Source of the DNA: Achromobacter deleyi
Lineage (GTDB): Bacteria > Pseudomonadota > Gammaproteobacteria > Burkholderiales > Burkholderiaceae_B
Direction: 5' to 3'
Length of the DNA stretch: 64,000 nt
Assembly (NCBI RefSeq): GCF_902859705.1
Contig: NZ_CADIJO010000001.1
Location: 1 to 64,000, forward strand
The position numbers were made by a program, and so were the translations under genes. The notes below the pieces were generated by a model that was not told where the DNA came from, did no database searches, and saw only the letters and a list, made by a program, of their open reading frames with translations. Each line of letters starts with the position of its first letter. The stretch's first letter is position 1. This document shows, in pieces, positions 11,295 to 22,978 of the stretch.

Positions 11295-11321
11295 AAAAAA
11301 AGGACCCGAGGGTCCTTTTTT
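11295..11321. terminator. Bidirectional terminator between murB and dapB
   Basis: The stem AAAGGACCC / GGGTCCTTT has a GAG loop and is flanked by A-run and T-run, so it can end both convergent genes. Confidence 0.85.
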
Positions 11322-11364
11322 CATAGGGGCCGCAATGGCTGGCCCCATTCAGGCGTTGCGAGGT

Positions 11365-12156
11365 TCAAAGCCCCAGCACGGCCTGCATGTCGTACAGGCC
11401 GTTGTGCTTGCCTTCCAGGAAGCGCGCAGCGCGCAGCGCGCCTTCGGCGTAGGTGGCGCGGCTGGCCGACTTGTGGGTGATTTCGATGCGTTCGCCGATG
11501 CCGCAGAACGACACGGTGTGGTCGCCGACGATGTCGCCGCCGCGCAGCACCGAGAAGCCGATGGTGCCGGGCTTGCGCACGCCGGTGTCGCCGTGGCGGC
11601 TCCAGGTGGCGACGTCGGGCAGGGCGACGTCCCAGGCGGACGCGATGGTTTCGCCCATCTTGAGTGCGGTGCCGGACGGCGCATCGACCTTGTTGCGGTG
11701 GTGCGCTTCGAAGACTTCGACGTCGTAGCCGGAATTCAGGATGCGCGCGGCCATGTCCAGCAGCTTGAGTGTGGCGTTGACGCCGACGCTCATGTTGGGG
11801 GCGAACACGATGGCGGTTTTCTGCGCAGCCACTTCGATGGCGGCGCGGCCGTTGTCGTCAAAGCCGGTGGTGCCGATGACGGCCTTCACGCCCAGCCTGG
11901 CGCAGGCTTGCAGGTGTTCCAGCGTGCCTTCGGGGCGCGTGAAGTCGATCAGGCAGTCGGCGTTGGCCAGGGCGTTCAGGTCGTCGGTGATGGCGACGCC
12001 GGTGGTCTGGCCCAGCGGGGCGCCTGCGTCCTGGCCCAGGGAGGCTGAGCCCTTGCGGTCCAGCGCGACGGCCAGTTGCAGGCCGTCGGCCTTCAGGACG
12101 GCGTCGATCAGCATCTGGCCCATACGGCCGCTGGCGCCGGCAATTGCAATACGCAT
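11365..12156 (-). CDS. dapB: 4-hydroxy-tetrahydrodipicolinate reductase
   Basis: This 263-residue NAD(P)H-dependent reductase belongs to the diaminopimelate/lysine pathway and supplies both lysine and the peptidoglycan cross-link residue. The Rossmann motif GASGRMG is at 7-13, the catalytic His pair and Lys are in the segment [14 protein letters not shown] (His152, His153, Lys156), and the substrate loop is SGT at 161-163. Full length. It lies 18 bp downstream of bamE on the same strand, so the two may be co-transcribed. Confidence 0.97.
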   Translation of the reverse strand: MRIAIAGASGRMGQMLIDAVLKADGLQLAVALDRKGSASLGQDAGAPLGQTTGVAITDDLNALANADCLIDFTRPEGTLEHLQACARLGVKAVIGTTGFDDNGRAAIEVAAQKTAIVFAPNMSVGVNATLKLLDMAARILNSGYDVEVFEAHHRNKVDAPSGTALKMGETIASAWDVALPDVATWSRHGDTGVRKPGTIGFSVLRGGDIVGDHTVSFCGIGERIEITHKSASRATYAEGALRAARFLEGKHNGLYDMQAVLGL

Positions 12157-12174
12157 GTGGTGAATCCTTGGGGG

Positions 12175-12717
12175 TTAGCGCAGCGGCTCGGGCGAGTTGC
12201 CGGGCTGGCCGGGGTATTGGTTCATGGGGCTGACGGGGGCGGCGGCGTCACGCTTTTTCTGTTCTTCTTCCTGCTTGATCCGGGCTTCGTCTTCGCTCAG
12301 GCGCTTGTCGGCTTTTTCGTCGGCGACGGCGTTGGGCGTGTTCAGCTGGTACGGTTGCAGGTCAGGCTGCTTGTCGCCTTCCCAGCGCGTCAGGCGGTCG
12401 TTTTCGAACCAGACCGTGAACTTGCGCTCTTGGGCCTCGCCGTAGCCAGGCTTGAAGTAGTAGGGGTAGTCCCAGCGGTTGGCGTGCAGCACGCTGGTCA
12501 GCGTGGGGCTGCCCAGGGCGAAGCGCACCTGTTCGCGCGTCATGCCGGGCTGCAGCAGGGCGACCTGCTCCTGGGTGATCCAGTTGCCTTGCTGGACGCC
12601 CGCCTTATAGGGGAAGCCCCATTTGTTTCCCGAGCAACCCGCGAGGGCGACGGCCAGGGCGGCGATGGCCAATCCGGTCTTGAGCGAGCGGGAAGGAATT
12701 CGTGCAATCATGGACAC
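12175..12717 (-). CDS. bamE: Outer-membrane assembly lipoprotein BamE (OmlA/SmpA)
   Basis: This is a 180-residue lipoprotein of the BAM complex, which folds beta-barrel proteins into the outer membrane. The signal peptide ends in lipobox LAGC (Cys28). The SmpA/OmlA fold has the conserved segments LQPGMTREQVRFALGSP and NRWDYPYYF. The C-terminal 50 residues are charged and low complexity (KQEEEQKKRD), longer than in E. coli BamE but usual in betaproteobacteria. Met1 and Met3 are both possible starts. It is divergent from fur, a common arrangement. Confidence 0.94.
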   Translation of the reverse strand: MSMIARIPSRSLKTGLAIAALAVALAGCSGNKWGFPYKAGVQQGNWITQEQVALLQPGMTREQVRFALGSPTLTSVLHANRWDYPYYFKPGYGEAQERKFTVWFENDRLTRWEGDKQPDLQPYQLNTPNAVADEKADKRLSEDEARIKQEEEQKKRDAAAPVSPMNQYPGQPGNSPEPLR

Positions 12718-12868
12718 TACGCGCCCCTATTATTTGGAAGCAGACAAAACCGTTATCATAAAGGTTTCATAAGGATAGTTCTGCGGGGCGGCAGGAATTC
12801 TGGTGGGGCCGGCTCGCGGTTACCCGGTATCCTTGCCCATGCCAACGCGGACGGAGAGCGATTACACC
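12718..12868. promoter_or_regulatory. Divergent bamE/fur promoter region
   Basis: This 151-bp gap is AT-richer than its surroundings around 12725-12780 and must hold both promoters. A partial Fur-box-like stretch (TTATCATAAAGG) lies near 12753, but the match is too poor to call. Confidence 0.35.
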
Positions 12869-13288
12869 ATGAGCGACCAAAGCGAACTGAAAAACATGGG
12901 TTTGAAGGCGACGTTTCCCCGCCTGAAAATTCTTGATATCTTCCGTAAGTCCGACCAGCGCCACCTCAGCGCTGAAGACGTCTACCGGGCCCTCATCGGC
13001 GAAAACGTCGAAATCGGCCTGGCCACCGTCTACCGCGTGCTGACTCAGTTCGAACAGGCCGGCATCCTTGCCCGCAGCCAGTTCGACAGCGGCAAGGCCG
13101 TGTTCGAGCTCAACGACGGCGATCACCACGATCACCTGATCTGCACGAATTGCGGCAAGGTGGTCGAGTTCTCGGACCCGGACATCGAAAAGCGCCAGCA
13201 AAAGATCGCCAAGGACAACGGCTTCGCGCTGGAAAGCCACGCGATGGTGCTGTACGGCATCTGCGGCAGCTGCCTGAAAGGCCGCTGA
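12869..13288 (+). CDS. fur: Ferric uptake regulator Fur
   Basis: This 139-residue Fe(II)-dependent repressor has an N-terminal winged helix (about 1-80). Metal and dimerisation residues are visible: the HHDH cluster at 86-89 and the Cys pairs 92/95 and 132/135 that bind structural zinc. The start at [13 protein letters not shown] has GGAGAG upstream. A longer in-frame start at 12803 adds 22 unusual residues and is rejected. Its length is usual for the family. Confidence 0.96.
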   Translation: MSDQSELKNMGLKATFPRLKILDIFRKSDQRHLSAEDVYRALIGENVEIGLATVYRVLTQFEQAGILARSQFDSGKAVFELNDGDHHDHLICTNCGKVVEFSDPDIEKRQQKIAKDNGFALESHAMVLYGICGSCLKGR

Positions 13289-13345
13289 GCTTTTCCTCGC
13301 GGGACTCACTGACCACGGCCGCGCTCGCCGTGGTTCAGTGAAGGC

Positions 13346-13377
13346 AAAAGCCCCTTCTCCAAGAAGGGGCTTTTTTT
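13346..13377 (+). terminator. Terminator after fur
   Basis: The stem AAGCCCCTTCT / AGAAGGGGCTT is followed by T7. A second, longer hairpin (arms CACTGACCACGGC / GCCGTGGTTCAGTG, 13307-13340) precedes it. The A-run on the left could also serve recN from the other side. Confidence 0.88.
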
Positions 13378-13432
13378 ATTCCTGCGGGCGGAATGAAAAG
13401 CGGGTGGCCGCCCGATGCGCCGGGCGTGAGGG

Positions 13433-15094
13433 TCAGGCCGGCGTGTGCCCGAAACCGGCCAGCATCTCGCGGGCGTGTTCGCGGGTGGTGGCGGTGAGCT
13501 TGATGCCGCCCAGCATGCGGGCGATTTCCTCGACCCGGGCGCCGTCGTCCAGTTCTTCGATGCGGGACCGGGTGGTGCCGCGCGATTCGGTCTTGCTGAC
13601 CAGGAACTGGCTGTTGCCGCAGGCGGCCACCTGGGGCAGGTGGGTCACGCACAGCACTTGATGGCGTTCGCCCAGCTCGCGCAGCAGCTTGCCGACGGCT
13701 TCGGCCACCGCGCCGCCCACGCCGCTGTCGACTTCGTCGAAGATCAGGGTGGGTACGCGGGCCGCACGGCTGGCAATGACGGACAGCGCCAGCGAGATGC
13801 GCGACAATTCGCCGCCCGAAGCCACCTTGGCCAAGGGGCGCGGCGTGGTGCCGGCATGGCCGGCCACCAGGAATTCGACCTGTTCGTTGCCGTGGGCCGA
13901 AGGGGCGGCGGCCGACAGGGACGGCTCGAACTTGCCGCCCTGCATGGCCAGCGTCTGCATGGCCTGGGTGACTTGCTTGCCCAGGTCCTTGGCGACTTTG
14001 CGGCGCGCCGTGGACAGCTTGGCGGCGGCGGCATCGTATTGCGCCTGGGCCGCCTGGGCCTGCGCGCGCAGCGCGTCGATATCGGTGGCGGCTTGCAGCG
14101 CGGCCAGTTCGGCGTGCAGGCTGTCGCGCAGTTCGCACAGGGCGTCGGGCTCGGTGCGGAACTTGCGGGCGGTTTCGAAGACCGTGCTCAGCCGCGCTTC
14201 GACGTCGGCCAGGCGCTGAGGGTCGAGGTCGACGCGGCTGACGTAGTTGTTCAGGTCGGACACGGCTTCGCTGATGGCGATACGGGCCGATTCCAGTTCG
14301 TCGTAGATGCCTTGCAGGCCGGTGTCGTGGCGCAGCATCTGCTGGATGCGGTGGTTGGCCGAGGTCAGGCGGTGATGCGCGGAATCGCCTTCACCGTCCA
14401 GGGCTTCCAGGATCTGGGTGGCGCCATCGAGCAGCGATTGCGAATGCGCCAGCCGGGTGTGTTCGGATTGCAGCGCATCCCATTCGTCGGGCGCCAGGCC
14501 CAGGCGGTCGAGCTCGTCGACCTGCCATTGCAGCCGTTCGCGTTCGGTGGCGAGGCTGGCGGCGTCTTTTTCGGCAGCTTCAAGTTGGCGCGCCAGCGCA
14601 CGCCATTGCTTCCAGGCCTGGCCCACGGCCTGGCGCAGGTCGCCATGGCCGCCGTGTGCATCCAGCATGTCGCGTTGGGCGTCGGGGCGCATCAGGCTTT
14701 GATGCGCGTGTTGGCCATGGATGTCGACCAGGCTGTCGCCCAGTTCGCGCAACTGCGCCACGGTGGCCGGGGTGCCGTTGATGTAGGCGCGGCTGCGGCC
14801 TTGCGCGTCGATCACGCGGCGCAGCGCCAGTTCTTCATCGGCGTCGATTTCGCGTTCGGCCAGCCACGCGTGCAGCGCGCGCGGGGTGTCGAACACGGCG
14901 GTGATGTCGGCGCGCGTGGCGCCTTCACGCAGCACGCTGACGTCGCCGCGTTCGCCCAGCGCCAGCGCCAGGGCATCGATAAGAATGGATTTGCCTGCCC
15001 CGGTTTCGCCGGAGAAGACGGTAAAGCCAGGACCGAAATGGATCTCGGTCTGTTCGACGATGACAAAGTCGCGGATGTGCAGGGTGCGCAGCAT
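13433..15094 (-). CDS. recN: DNA repair protein RecN
   Basis: This 553-residue SMC-like ATPase acts early in recombinational repair of double-strand breaks. Walker A is GETGAGKS at 29-36, a long coiled-coil middle (about 160-370) follows, and the C-terminal ABC signature reads ASGGELSRISLAL with Walker B LIFDEVDSGVGG. Full length. It lies 13 bp after nadK on the same strand, the usual nadK-recN pair. No LexA box was evident upstream of nadK. Confidence 0.96.
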   Translation of the reverse strand: MLRTLHIRDFVIVEQTEIHFGPGFTVFSGETGAGKSILIDALALALGERGDVSVLREGATRADITAVFDTPRALHAWLAEREIDADEELALRRVIDAQGRSRAYINGTPATVAQLRELGDSLVDIHGQHAHQSLMRPDAQRDMLDAHGGHGDLRQAVGQAWKQWRALARQLEAAEKDAASLATERERLQWQVDELDRLGLAPDEWDALQSEHTRLAHSQSLLDGATQILEALDGEGDSAHHRLTSANHRIQQMLRHDTGLQGIYDELESARIAISEAVSDLNNYVSRVDLDPQRLADVEARLSTVFETARKFRTEPDALCELRDSLHAELAALQAATDIDALRAQAQAAQAQYDAAAAKLSTARRKVAKDLGKQVTQAMQTLAMQGGKFEPSLSAAAPSAHGNEQVEFLVAGHAGTTPRPLAKVASGGELSRISLALSVIASRAARVPTLIFDEVDSGVGGAVAEAVGKLLRELGERHQVLCVTHLPQVAACGNSQFLVSKTESRGTTRSRIEELDDGARVEEIARMLGGIKLTATTREHAREMLAGFGHTPA

Positions 15095-15107
15095 GTCTGG
15101 GCGCTAA

Positions 15108-16007
15108 TTACTCTACGTTGTCGGTGGCTTGCGGCATCAGGTTCCAGTGCAGCTTGCGGCGCAGGGTGGAAAAGAAGCTGTAGCCTTCCGGGTGCACGAA
15201 GCGGATGGTATAGGGCGCGCGTTGCACGACGATGCGGTCGCCGGGTTGCAGGTCGGACCAGGTCTGCATGTCGAAATGCACGCTGGCGCCGACTTCGACG
15301 CGGCCCATGGCCGTCAGCGTCATGTTCAGCACGCCGCTGTCGGGAATGACGATAGGGCGGTTGGACAAGGTCTGGGGCGCCACCGGCACCAGCACCATGG
15401 CGTTCATGCCGGGGTGCAGGATGGGGCCGTTGGCCGACAGCGCGTAGGCGGTCGAGCCGGTGGGCGTGGCGATGATCAGGCCGTCGGCGCGCTGCGTGTA
15501 CATGAAGGCGCCGTCGAGTTCGACGCGGACTTCGATCATGCCGCCGCGCCCCGCGCGGTTCAGGACCACGTCGTTCAGGGCCGTGGCGGAATACATTTTC
15601 TGGTTGCCGCGCCAGACGCTGCCTTCGAGCAGCATGCGCGCTTCGATCTGGTAGCTGCCTTCCAGCACGCGCGCCAGCGCGCCGTGCGCGTCCTGCAGCG
15701 GGATGTCGGTGATGAAACCCAGGCGGCCGTGGTTGATGCCGACCAGCGGCACGCCGTAGGGCGCCAGGTGGCGTGCGGCGCCCAGCACGGTGCCGTCGCC
15801 GCCCATCACGACCGCGAGCGATGCGCTCTGGCCGATCTGTTCAAGCGTGGCGACCGGGTATTCGGTCAGGCCGGTGTTGCGGGCAGTGTCGGCATCGACC
15901 AGCACCTGCCGGCCCGCTTGCGTCAGCGCGTGCGCAAGCGCTCTTAGCGGGGCGTCCAGGCCGGTGTCCTGGTATCTGCCGATCAGCGCGACGGTAGGAA
16001 AGTGCAT
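15108..16007 (-). CDS. nadK: NAD kinase
   Basis: This 299-residue enzyme phosphorylates NAD to NADP with ATP. The diagnostic GGDGT is at 69-73, followed by [12 protein letters not shown] and the second motif [16 protein letters not shown] start at [10 protein letters not shown]. An upstream Met gives 18 extra residues unlike the family. It is divergent from hrcA with a 143-bp gap. Confidence 0.96.
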   Translation of the reverse strand: MHFPTVALIGRYQDTGLDAPLRALAHALTQAGRQVLVDADTARNTGLTEYPVATLEQIGQSASLAVVMGGDGTVLGAARHLAPYGVPLVGINHGRLGFITDIPLQDAHGALARVLEGSYQIEARMLLEGSVWRGNQKMYSATALNDVVLNRAGRGGMIEVRVELDGAFMYTQRADGLIIATPTGSTAYALSANGPILHPGMNAMVLVPVAPQTLSNRPIVIPDSGVLNMTLTAMGRVEVGASVHFDMQTWSDLQPGDRIVVQRAPYTIRFVHPEGYSFFSTLRRKLHWNLMPQATDNVE

Positions 16008-16150
16008 GGTGGCAAGGCGAATCTGAAAAACCCAACAACAAAGGCGAAATCGGCCCGACAAGCGGCCGGTTAGCCGATTATATGGGGCCGCATATCGGTT
16101 GGCGGGACAAAAATCGCCTTAATTGGAAAAGATTCCCTAAAATACACGCT

Positions 16151-17155
16151 ATGGATGACCGCGCACGCGCATTACTGAAGGCGTTGATCGAACGCTACAT
16201 CGCCGATGGGCAACCAGTCGGTTCGCGGACGCTTTCGAAAGTGTTCGATCTGTCGCCCGCCACCATCCGCAATGTCATGGCGGATCTGGAAGAGCTGGGA
16301 CTGATCCACAGTCCGCATACGTCGGCGGGGCGCGTCCCCACGCCGCGCGGATACCGCATGTTCGTCGATTCCCTGCTGGCGGTGCAGTCCTACCAGATCC
16401 AGCCGCACAACATGGGCGAGATGCTGTCGGCCGCCGAGCCCACCCGCGCAGTCAATGCCGCGGCGGCGCTGCTGTCGAACCTGACCCAGTTCGCCGGTGT
16501 GGTGCTCACGCCCAAACGGGCCCAGGTGTTTCGCCAGATCGAATTCATCCGCCTGTCCGACAAGCGCGTCCTGCTCATCATCGTCACCCCCGATGGCGAC
16601 GTGCAGAACCGCATCCTGTTCGTGCAGCGCGACTACGTCGAAGCCGAATTGCTGGAAGCCGGCAATTTCTTCAACATCCATTTCGCCGGCAAGTCGTTCG
16701 ACGCGGTGCGCCGCACCCTGTCCACCGAACTGGCGCAACTGCGCGAAGACATCTCGCGCCTGATGCAGGCTGCGGTCGAGGCCAGCGCCGAAGCCGCCGA
16801 AGACGGCGACGCCATGGTCATTTCCGGCGAGCGCAAGCTGCTGGACGTGACTGACATCGCGTCCGACATGGACCGCCTGCGCAAGATGTTCTCGCTGTTC
16901 GAAAAGAAAACCGACCTGCTGCAACTGCTGGACGTGTCCAGCCGGGCGCAGGGCGTGCAGATCTACATCGGCGGCGATTCCCAGCTGGTGCCGATGGAAG
17001 AAGTCTCGGTCATCACCGCGCCCTACGGCGTGGACGGCAAGGTGGTCGGCACGCTCGGCGTGATCGGACCCACCCGCATGGCCTACGAACGCGTCATTCC
17101 CATCGTGGACATCACGGCGCGTCTCTTGTCCAACGCCCTCAGCCACAACCAGTAG
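16151..17155 (+). CDS. hrcA: Heat-inducible transcription repressor HrcA
   Basis: This 334-residue repressor binds CIRCE operators of chaperone genes (classically groE) and depends on GroEL for activity. The N-terminal winged helix includes [27 protein letters not shown] in two adjoining parts, followed by the conserved [18 protein letters not shown]-like dimerisation domain fills the rest. The start is at [10 protein letters not shown] rather than an ATG 69 bases upstream. No CIRCE element was found in front of grpE or dnaK in this window, so its targets are probably elsewhere. Confidence 0.95.
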   Translation: MDDRARALLKALIERYIADGQPVGSRTLSKVFDLSPATIRNVMADLEELGLIHSPHTSAGRVPTPRGYRMFVDSLLAVQSYQIQPHNMGEMLSAAEPTRAVNAAAALLSNLTQFAGVVLTPKRAQVFRQIEFIRLSDKRVLLIIVTPDGDVQNRILFVQRDYVEAELLEAGNFFNIHFAGKSFDAVRRTLSTELAQLREDISRLMQAAVEASAEAAEDGDAMVISGERKLLDVTDIASDMDRLRKMFSLFEKKTDLLQLLDVSSRAQGVQIYIGGDSQLVPMEEVSVITAPYGVDGKVVGTLGVIGPTRMAYERVIPIVDITARLLSNALSHNQ

Positions 17156-17172
17156 TTCCATTCGAACCGACA

Positions 17173-17188
17173 TCCTCCTTGCGGAGGA
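17173..17188 (+). other. Hairpin covering a Shine-Dalgarno-like GGAGGA before hemH
   Basis: The perfect inverted repeat TCCTCC-TTGC-GGAGGA lies upstream of the hemH GTG. A second SD-like GGGGAG at 17190-17195 stays free and is better spaced for the start. Confidence 0.4.
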
Positions 17189-17200
17189 AGGGGAGTTTTT

Positions 17201-18292
17201 GTGTTTCTTCGCCTGTTCAAGTATCTCTGGCCTGAACGCTACCTGCCCGAAACCGAGCAGGACGATCCCTTCAACGAGGACCCGCCGCCGCGGGGCCCGG
17301 GCAAGGTCGGCGTGCTGCTGGTGAACCTGGGCACGCCGGACACCCCCAGCAAGAAAGACATCCGCAAGTACCTGGGCGAATTCCTGTCGGACCCGCGCGT
17401 GATCGAGATCCCGCGCTATCTCTGGAAGCCGATCCTGCATGGGCTGGTGCTGACCATGCGCCCCAAGAAGCTCGAGCCGCGCTATGCCGGCGTCTGGCTC
17501 AAGGAAGGTTCGCCCCTGATGGTCTACAGCCGCCGACAGGCCGAAGGCGTGCAAGCGGCGTTGACGGCGGCCGGCGTCGACGCGGTGGTGGAACTGGGCA
17601 TGCGCTACGGCAATCCGTCGATTCCCGACGCGATAACCCGCCTGCGGGCAAAAGGCTGCGAACGCATCCTGACCGTGCCGCTGTATCCGCAATACGCCGC
17701 CAGCACCACGGCCACCGTGGTCGATGCCGTCACGCGCCATGCCGGGCGCCTGCGCGACCAGCCGGAACTGCGCTTCATCAAGCGCTTTCACGAAGAACCG
17801 GCCTACCTGGATTCCCTGGCGGCCCGCATCGAGGCCTATTGGGCCGAGCACGGCCGGCCGCAGAAACTGGTCATGAGCTTTCATGGCCTGCCGCGCTATT
17901 CCATCGAGCTGGGCGACCCGTATTACCGCGACTGCATGGAAACCGCCCGGCTGCTGTCGCAGCGCCTGTCGCTGCCGCGCGAGCAGATCGAAGTGACCTT
18001 CCAGAGCCGCTTCGGCACCGCCCGCTGGCTCGAACCCTATACCGAACCCACGCTCAAGGCGCTGGCCGCGTCGGGCGTGACCGAGGTGGATGTGGTGTGT
18101 CCGGGATTTGTGGCAGACTGTCTGGAAACCCTGGAAGAGATCAGCCTGGAATGCCGCGACGCCTTTATCGGGGCCGGCGGCAAGCAGTTCCGTTACATTC
18201 CGGCGATCAACGACGATCCGGCCTGGATCGCAGGGTTGGCCAGCCTGGTGGAACGGCACTTGCAGGGGTGGCCCACGCATCCACGGACTTGA
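17201..18292 (+). CDS. hemH: Ferrochelatase
   Basis: This 363-residue enzyme inserts ferrous iron into protoporphyrin IX, the last step of haem synthesis. The N-terminal LLVNLGTPDTP is typical. The catalytic His228 lies in SFHGLPRYS, and the acidic metal-path helix reads CPGFVADCLETLEEI. The start is a GTG with GGGGAG upstream. It sits between hrcA and the FPASD gene on the same strand. Confidence 0.96.
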   Translation: MFLRLFKYLWPERYLPETEQDDPFNEDPPPRGPGKVGVLLVNLGTPDTPSKKDIRKYLGEFLSDPRVIEIPRYLWKPILHGLVLTMRPKKLEPRYAGVWLKEGSPLMVYSRRQAEGVQAALTAAGVDAVVELGMRYGNPSIPDAITRLRAKGCERILTVPLYPQYAASTTATVVDAVTRHAGRLRDQPELRFIKRFHEEPAYLDSLAARIEAYWAEHGRPQKLVMSFHGLPRYSIELGDPYYRDCMETARLLSQRLSLPREQIEVTFQSRFGTARWLEPYTEPTLKALAASGVTEVDVVCPGFVADCLETLEEISLECRDAFIGAGGKQFRYIPAINDDPAWIAGLASLVERHLQGWPTHPRT

Positions 18293-18538
<246 letters not shown>

Positions 18539-18579
18539 CCTGATCGTCGGGCGGGCGGGGGAATATTTGCTTTCCCGGG

Positions 18580-18605
18580 CTTGAAATAGGGGTATTGGCC
18601 CCCAT
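18580..18605 (+). promoter_or_regulatory. Sigma-32 heat-shock promoter of grpE
   Basis: The -35 CTTGAAA (18580-18586) and -10 CCCCAT (18600-18605), 13 bp apart, match the RpoH consensus exactly. Transcription would start about 30 bp before the grpE ATG. Confidence 0.88.
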
Positions 18606-18643
18606 TCATGTCTGCGAAAGCCATTCTTTTTGGAGGATTCCCC

Positions 18644-19201
18644 ATGTCGGCACCCAACGAGCCTGTAGACCAGACGCCCGGATTCGGCGAAAACGCCGAT
18701 GCGGCCCCCGCCGCCCAGGACGCCGCGCAGGCCGAGCTGAACGAGTTGCGCGCCCAGCTGGACGCGGCCCAGGCTACCGTCAATGAGCAGCACGACCAAC
18801 TGCTGCGCGTGCACGCCGAGGCCGAGAACGTCCGCCGCCGCGCCCAGGAAGAAGTGTCCAAGGCCCGCAAGTTCGGCATCGAATCGTTCGCCGAAAGCCT
18901 GGTGCCGGTCAAGGACAGCCTCGAGGCCGCCCTGGCCCAGGCCGACCAGACCGTGGAAACCCTGCGCGAAGGCGTCGAAGTCACCCTCAAGCAGCTGGCC
19001 GCGGCCTTCGAGCGCAACCTGCTCAAGGAAATCGCGCCGGTCCAGGGTGACAAGTTCGATCCGCACCTGCATCAGGCCATTTCGTCGATTCCCGCCCCGC
19101 AGCCCGCCAATACGGTGGTGCAAGTGCTGCAAAAGGGCTATGCCATCGCCGACCGCACGCTGCGTCCGGCCCTGGTGGTGGTGTCCGCCGGCCAAGGCTG
19201 A
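18644..19201 (+). CDS. grpE: Nucleotide exchange factor GrpE
   Basis: This 185-residue DnaK cochaperone releases ADP from DnaK. It has an acidic N-terminal tail (1-30), a long coiled coil (about 35-85) and a C-terminal four-helix/beta-wing domain with [10 protein letters not shown] and the end signature [21 protein letters not shown]. The start is at the ATG 8 bp after GGAGGA. An upstream ATG at 18608 lies inside the sigma-32 promoter's start region and is rejected. Confidence 0.97.
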   Translation: MSAPNEPVDQTPGFGENADAAPAAQDAAQAELNELRAQLDAAQATVNEQHDQLLRVHAEAENVRRRAQEEVSKARKFGIESFAESLVPVKDSLEAALAQADQTVETLREGVEVTLKQLAAAFERNLLKEIAPVQGDKFDPHLHQAISSIPAPQPANTVVQVLQKGYAIADRTLRPALVVVSAGQG

Positions 19202-19215
19202 GCGGCAAGCGCGCC

Positions 19216-19620
19216 ATGAACGATCCCCGTTTCGATCCGGCCCAGGTCTTCGCGGTATTCGGCATGCGTCATGTCGACACCGCGGGGTTCGACGCGGCCG
19301 TGGTCCAGGCGCCGGGATCGGACCTGCGCTGCGTATTCCTGTGGGGCCAGGATTGCTATAACTGCAATCTCTTCAAGCAGGCCGCCCTGCTGCACCAGGA
19401 CACCCTGCTGGGCCTGGGTTTGAGCTGGTTCGAGGCCGACGTCTACGCCGACGAACCCCTGGGCCGCCGCTTTTCGCTGCATGGCGTCCCCACTTTTGTG
19501 CTGTATCGGGCCGGAAAACGGCTAGGACGCATTACCGGCTGGCCCGGATTGCCCCAGTTCACGGCGGCGATCCACCGCCTGCAGGAAGCGCCGGCTGAAA
19601 AATCGGGCCAGGCGTCTTGA
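19216..19620 (+). CDS. Thioredoxin-like protein
   Basis: This 134-residue cytoplasmic protein has a thioredoxin fold, a CYNC active-site motif (Cys47, Cys50) and a cis-proline segment HGVPTFVLY. The motif differs from the CGPC of thioredoxin. It lies 14 bp after grpE and just before dnaK, and the dnaK heat-shock promoter overlaps its stop codon. Its location suggests induction with the chaperones and a role in thiol stress, but this is inference. Confidence 0.85.
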   Translation: MNDPRFDPAQVFAVFGMRHVDTAGFDAAVVQAPGSDLRCVFLWGQDCYNCNLFKQAALLHQDTLLGLGLSWFEADVYADEPLGRRFSLHGVPTFVLYRAGKRLGRITGWPGLPQFTAAIHRLQEAPAEKSGQAS

Positions 19621-19642
19621 AAAACCCTGCAGGTAGCCCCAG
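19616..19642 (+). promoter_or_regulatory. Sigma-32 heat-shock promoter of dnaK
   Basis: CTTGAAA (19616-19622) and CCCCAG (19637-19642) are spaced 14 bp. There is one mismatch to the RpoH -10 consensus. The -35 overlaps the TGA of the thioredoxin-like gene. Confidence 0.78.
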
Positions 19643-19701
19643 TTATGTGGGGACAGGAATTTTCTCTCTATTTTCATAGATTTATTCAAGGTAACCCGAC
19701 C

Positions 19702-21627
<1,926 letters not shown>

Positions 21628-21653
21628 TGGCCGGGCGCTGACCAGCCTCTGCC

Positions 21654-21685
21654 GCCCGGTAGCCGGAGAAATCCGCCTACCGGGC
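21654..21685 (+). other. Intercistronic dnaK-dnaJ hairpin
   Basis: The stem GCCCGGTAG / CTACCGGGC has an inner stem CGGA / TCCG and a GAAA loop. No T-run follows, so it is more likely a transcript-stabilising or attenuating hairpin than a full terminator. A second short hairpin GGCTC-TTTTTT-GAGCC lies just before dnaJ. Confidence 0.55.
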
Positions 21686-21736
21686 GAACTCATTCTGTAG
21701 CACTGAAAAGAAGGCTCTTTTTTGAGCCCACGGATC

Positions 21737-22864
21737 ATGGCAAAACGCGACTATTACGAAGTCCTGGGCGTGGCGAAAAACGCCTCGGACGACGAACTCA
21801 AGAAGGCCTATCGAAAGCTGGCCATGAAATACCATCCGGACCGCAATCCGGACAGCAAAGAAGCCGAAGAGAAGTTCAAGGAAGCCAAGGAAGCCTACGA
21901 GGTCCTGGGTGATGAACAGAAGCGCGCCGCTTACGACCGCTACGGCCATGCCGGCGTGGACCCCAATGCCGCCGGCATGGGCGGGGGCATGGGCGGCGGT
22001 TTCGCCGATGCCTTCGGCGACATCTTCGGCGAGATCTTCGGTGGCGGCGGCGGTGGCCGTCGTGGCGGCGGCCCGCAGGTGTACCGCGGCGCCGACCTGA
22101 AGTACGCACTGGAAATCACGCTGGAACAGGCCGCGGCCGGTTTCGACACCGAGATCCGCGTGCCCAGCTGGGAAAACTGCGATACCTGCCACGGCTCTGG
22201 CGCCAAGGCGGGCACGTCGCCCAAGACCTGCCGCACCTGCGGCGGTTCGGGCGCGGTGCGCATGCAGCAGGGCTTTTTCAGCGTGCAGCAGACCTGCCCG
22301 ACCTGCCACGGCAACGGCAAGGAAATCACCGATCCGTGTCCCGCCTGCGATGGCGTGGGGCGCATCCGCCGCAACAAGACGCTGCAGGTCAAGATTCCTG
22401 CCGGCATCGATGACGGCATGCGCATCCGCTCCAGCGGCAATGGCGAACCGGGCATCAACGGCGGGCCGCCGGGCGACCTGTATGTGGAAATCCACATCAA
22501 GCAGCACAAGATCTTCCAGCGCGATGGCGACGATCTGCACTGCGAGCTGACCATTCCGTTCACCACGGCGGCCCTGGGCGGCGAGCTGCAGGTGCCGACG
22601 CTGGGCGGCAAGGCCGAGATCTCGATTCCCGAAGGCACGCAGTCGGGCAAGACCTTCCGCCTGCGCGGCAAGGGCATCCGCGGCGTGCGCGGCAGCTATC
22701 CGGGCGACCTGTACTGCCACGTGGTGGTCGAGACGCCGGTGCGCCTGAGCGACGACCAGAAGAACATCCTGCGCCAGTTCGAGGCCTCGCTGAACGACGG
22801 GGGCGATCGCCACTCGCCGCAAAGCAAGTCCTGGACCGACCGCGTGAAGGAATTCTTCAGCTGA
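21737..22864 (+). CDS. dnaJ: Chaperone protein DnaJ (Hsp40)
   Basis: This 375-residue DnaK cochaperone stimulates ATP hydrolysis and delivers clients. The J domain has HPD (KYHPDRNP, about 33-35) and a Gly/Phe-rich linker (about 75-115). Four zinc-binding CxxCxGxG repeats follow ([32 protein letters not shown]), then the C-terminal substrate domain. The start is at [11 protein letters not shown]. It lies 109 bp after dnaK and is probably transcribed with it. Confidence 0.97.
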   Translation: MAKRDYYEVLGVAKNASDDELKKAYRKLAMKYHPDRNPDSKEAEEKFKEAKEAYEVLGDEQKRAAYDRYGHAGVDPNAAGMGGGMGGGFADAFGDIFGEIFGGGGGGRRGGGPQVYRGADLKYALEITLEQAAAGFDTEIRVPSWENCDTCHGSGAKAGTSPKTCRTCGGSGAVRMQQGFFSVQQTCPTCHGNGKEITDPCPACDGVGRIRRNKTLQVKIPAGIDDGMRIRSSGNGEPGINGGPPGDLYVEIHIKQHKIFQRDGDDLHCELTIPFTTAALGGELQVPTLGGKAEISIPEGTQSGKTFRLRGKGIRGVRGSYPGDLYCHVVVETPVRLSDDQKNILRQFEASLNDGGDRHSPQSKSWTDRVKEFFS

Positions 22865-22901
22865 GTGGCTTGACCTGATCGCGCCGCCTGCCGGTGCGCC
22901 A

Positions 22902-22939
22902 CAGCCCAGGACCGGATGATTCCGGGCTTGGGCTGTTTT
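22902..22939 (+). terminator. Terminator after dnaJ
   Basis: CAGCCC / GGGCTG arms with an inner ACCGG-ATGATT-CCGG stem are followed by TTTTG on the plus strand. Confidence 0.65.
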
Positions 22940-22950
22940 GTTTCCGGCCA

Positions 22951-22978
22951 TAAAAAAACCGCGGCTTGCGCCGCGGTT
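22951..22978 (-). terminator. Minus-strand terminator for the DUF4148 transcript
   Basis: The stem AACCGCGGC / GCCGCGGTT is followed by T7 on the minus strand. It lies 240 bp beyond the DUF4148 stop, so the hexamer-repeat tract would be inside that mRNA's 3' untranslated region. Confidence 0.75.

Noticed and set aside
12745-12775. Fur box in the fur promoter
   Set aside because: Only scattered agreement with the 19-bp consensus, too weak to report.
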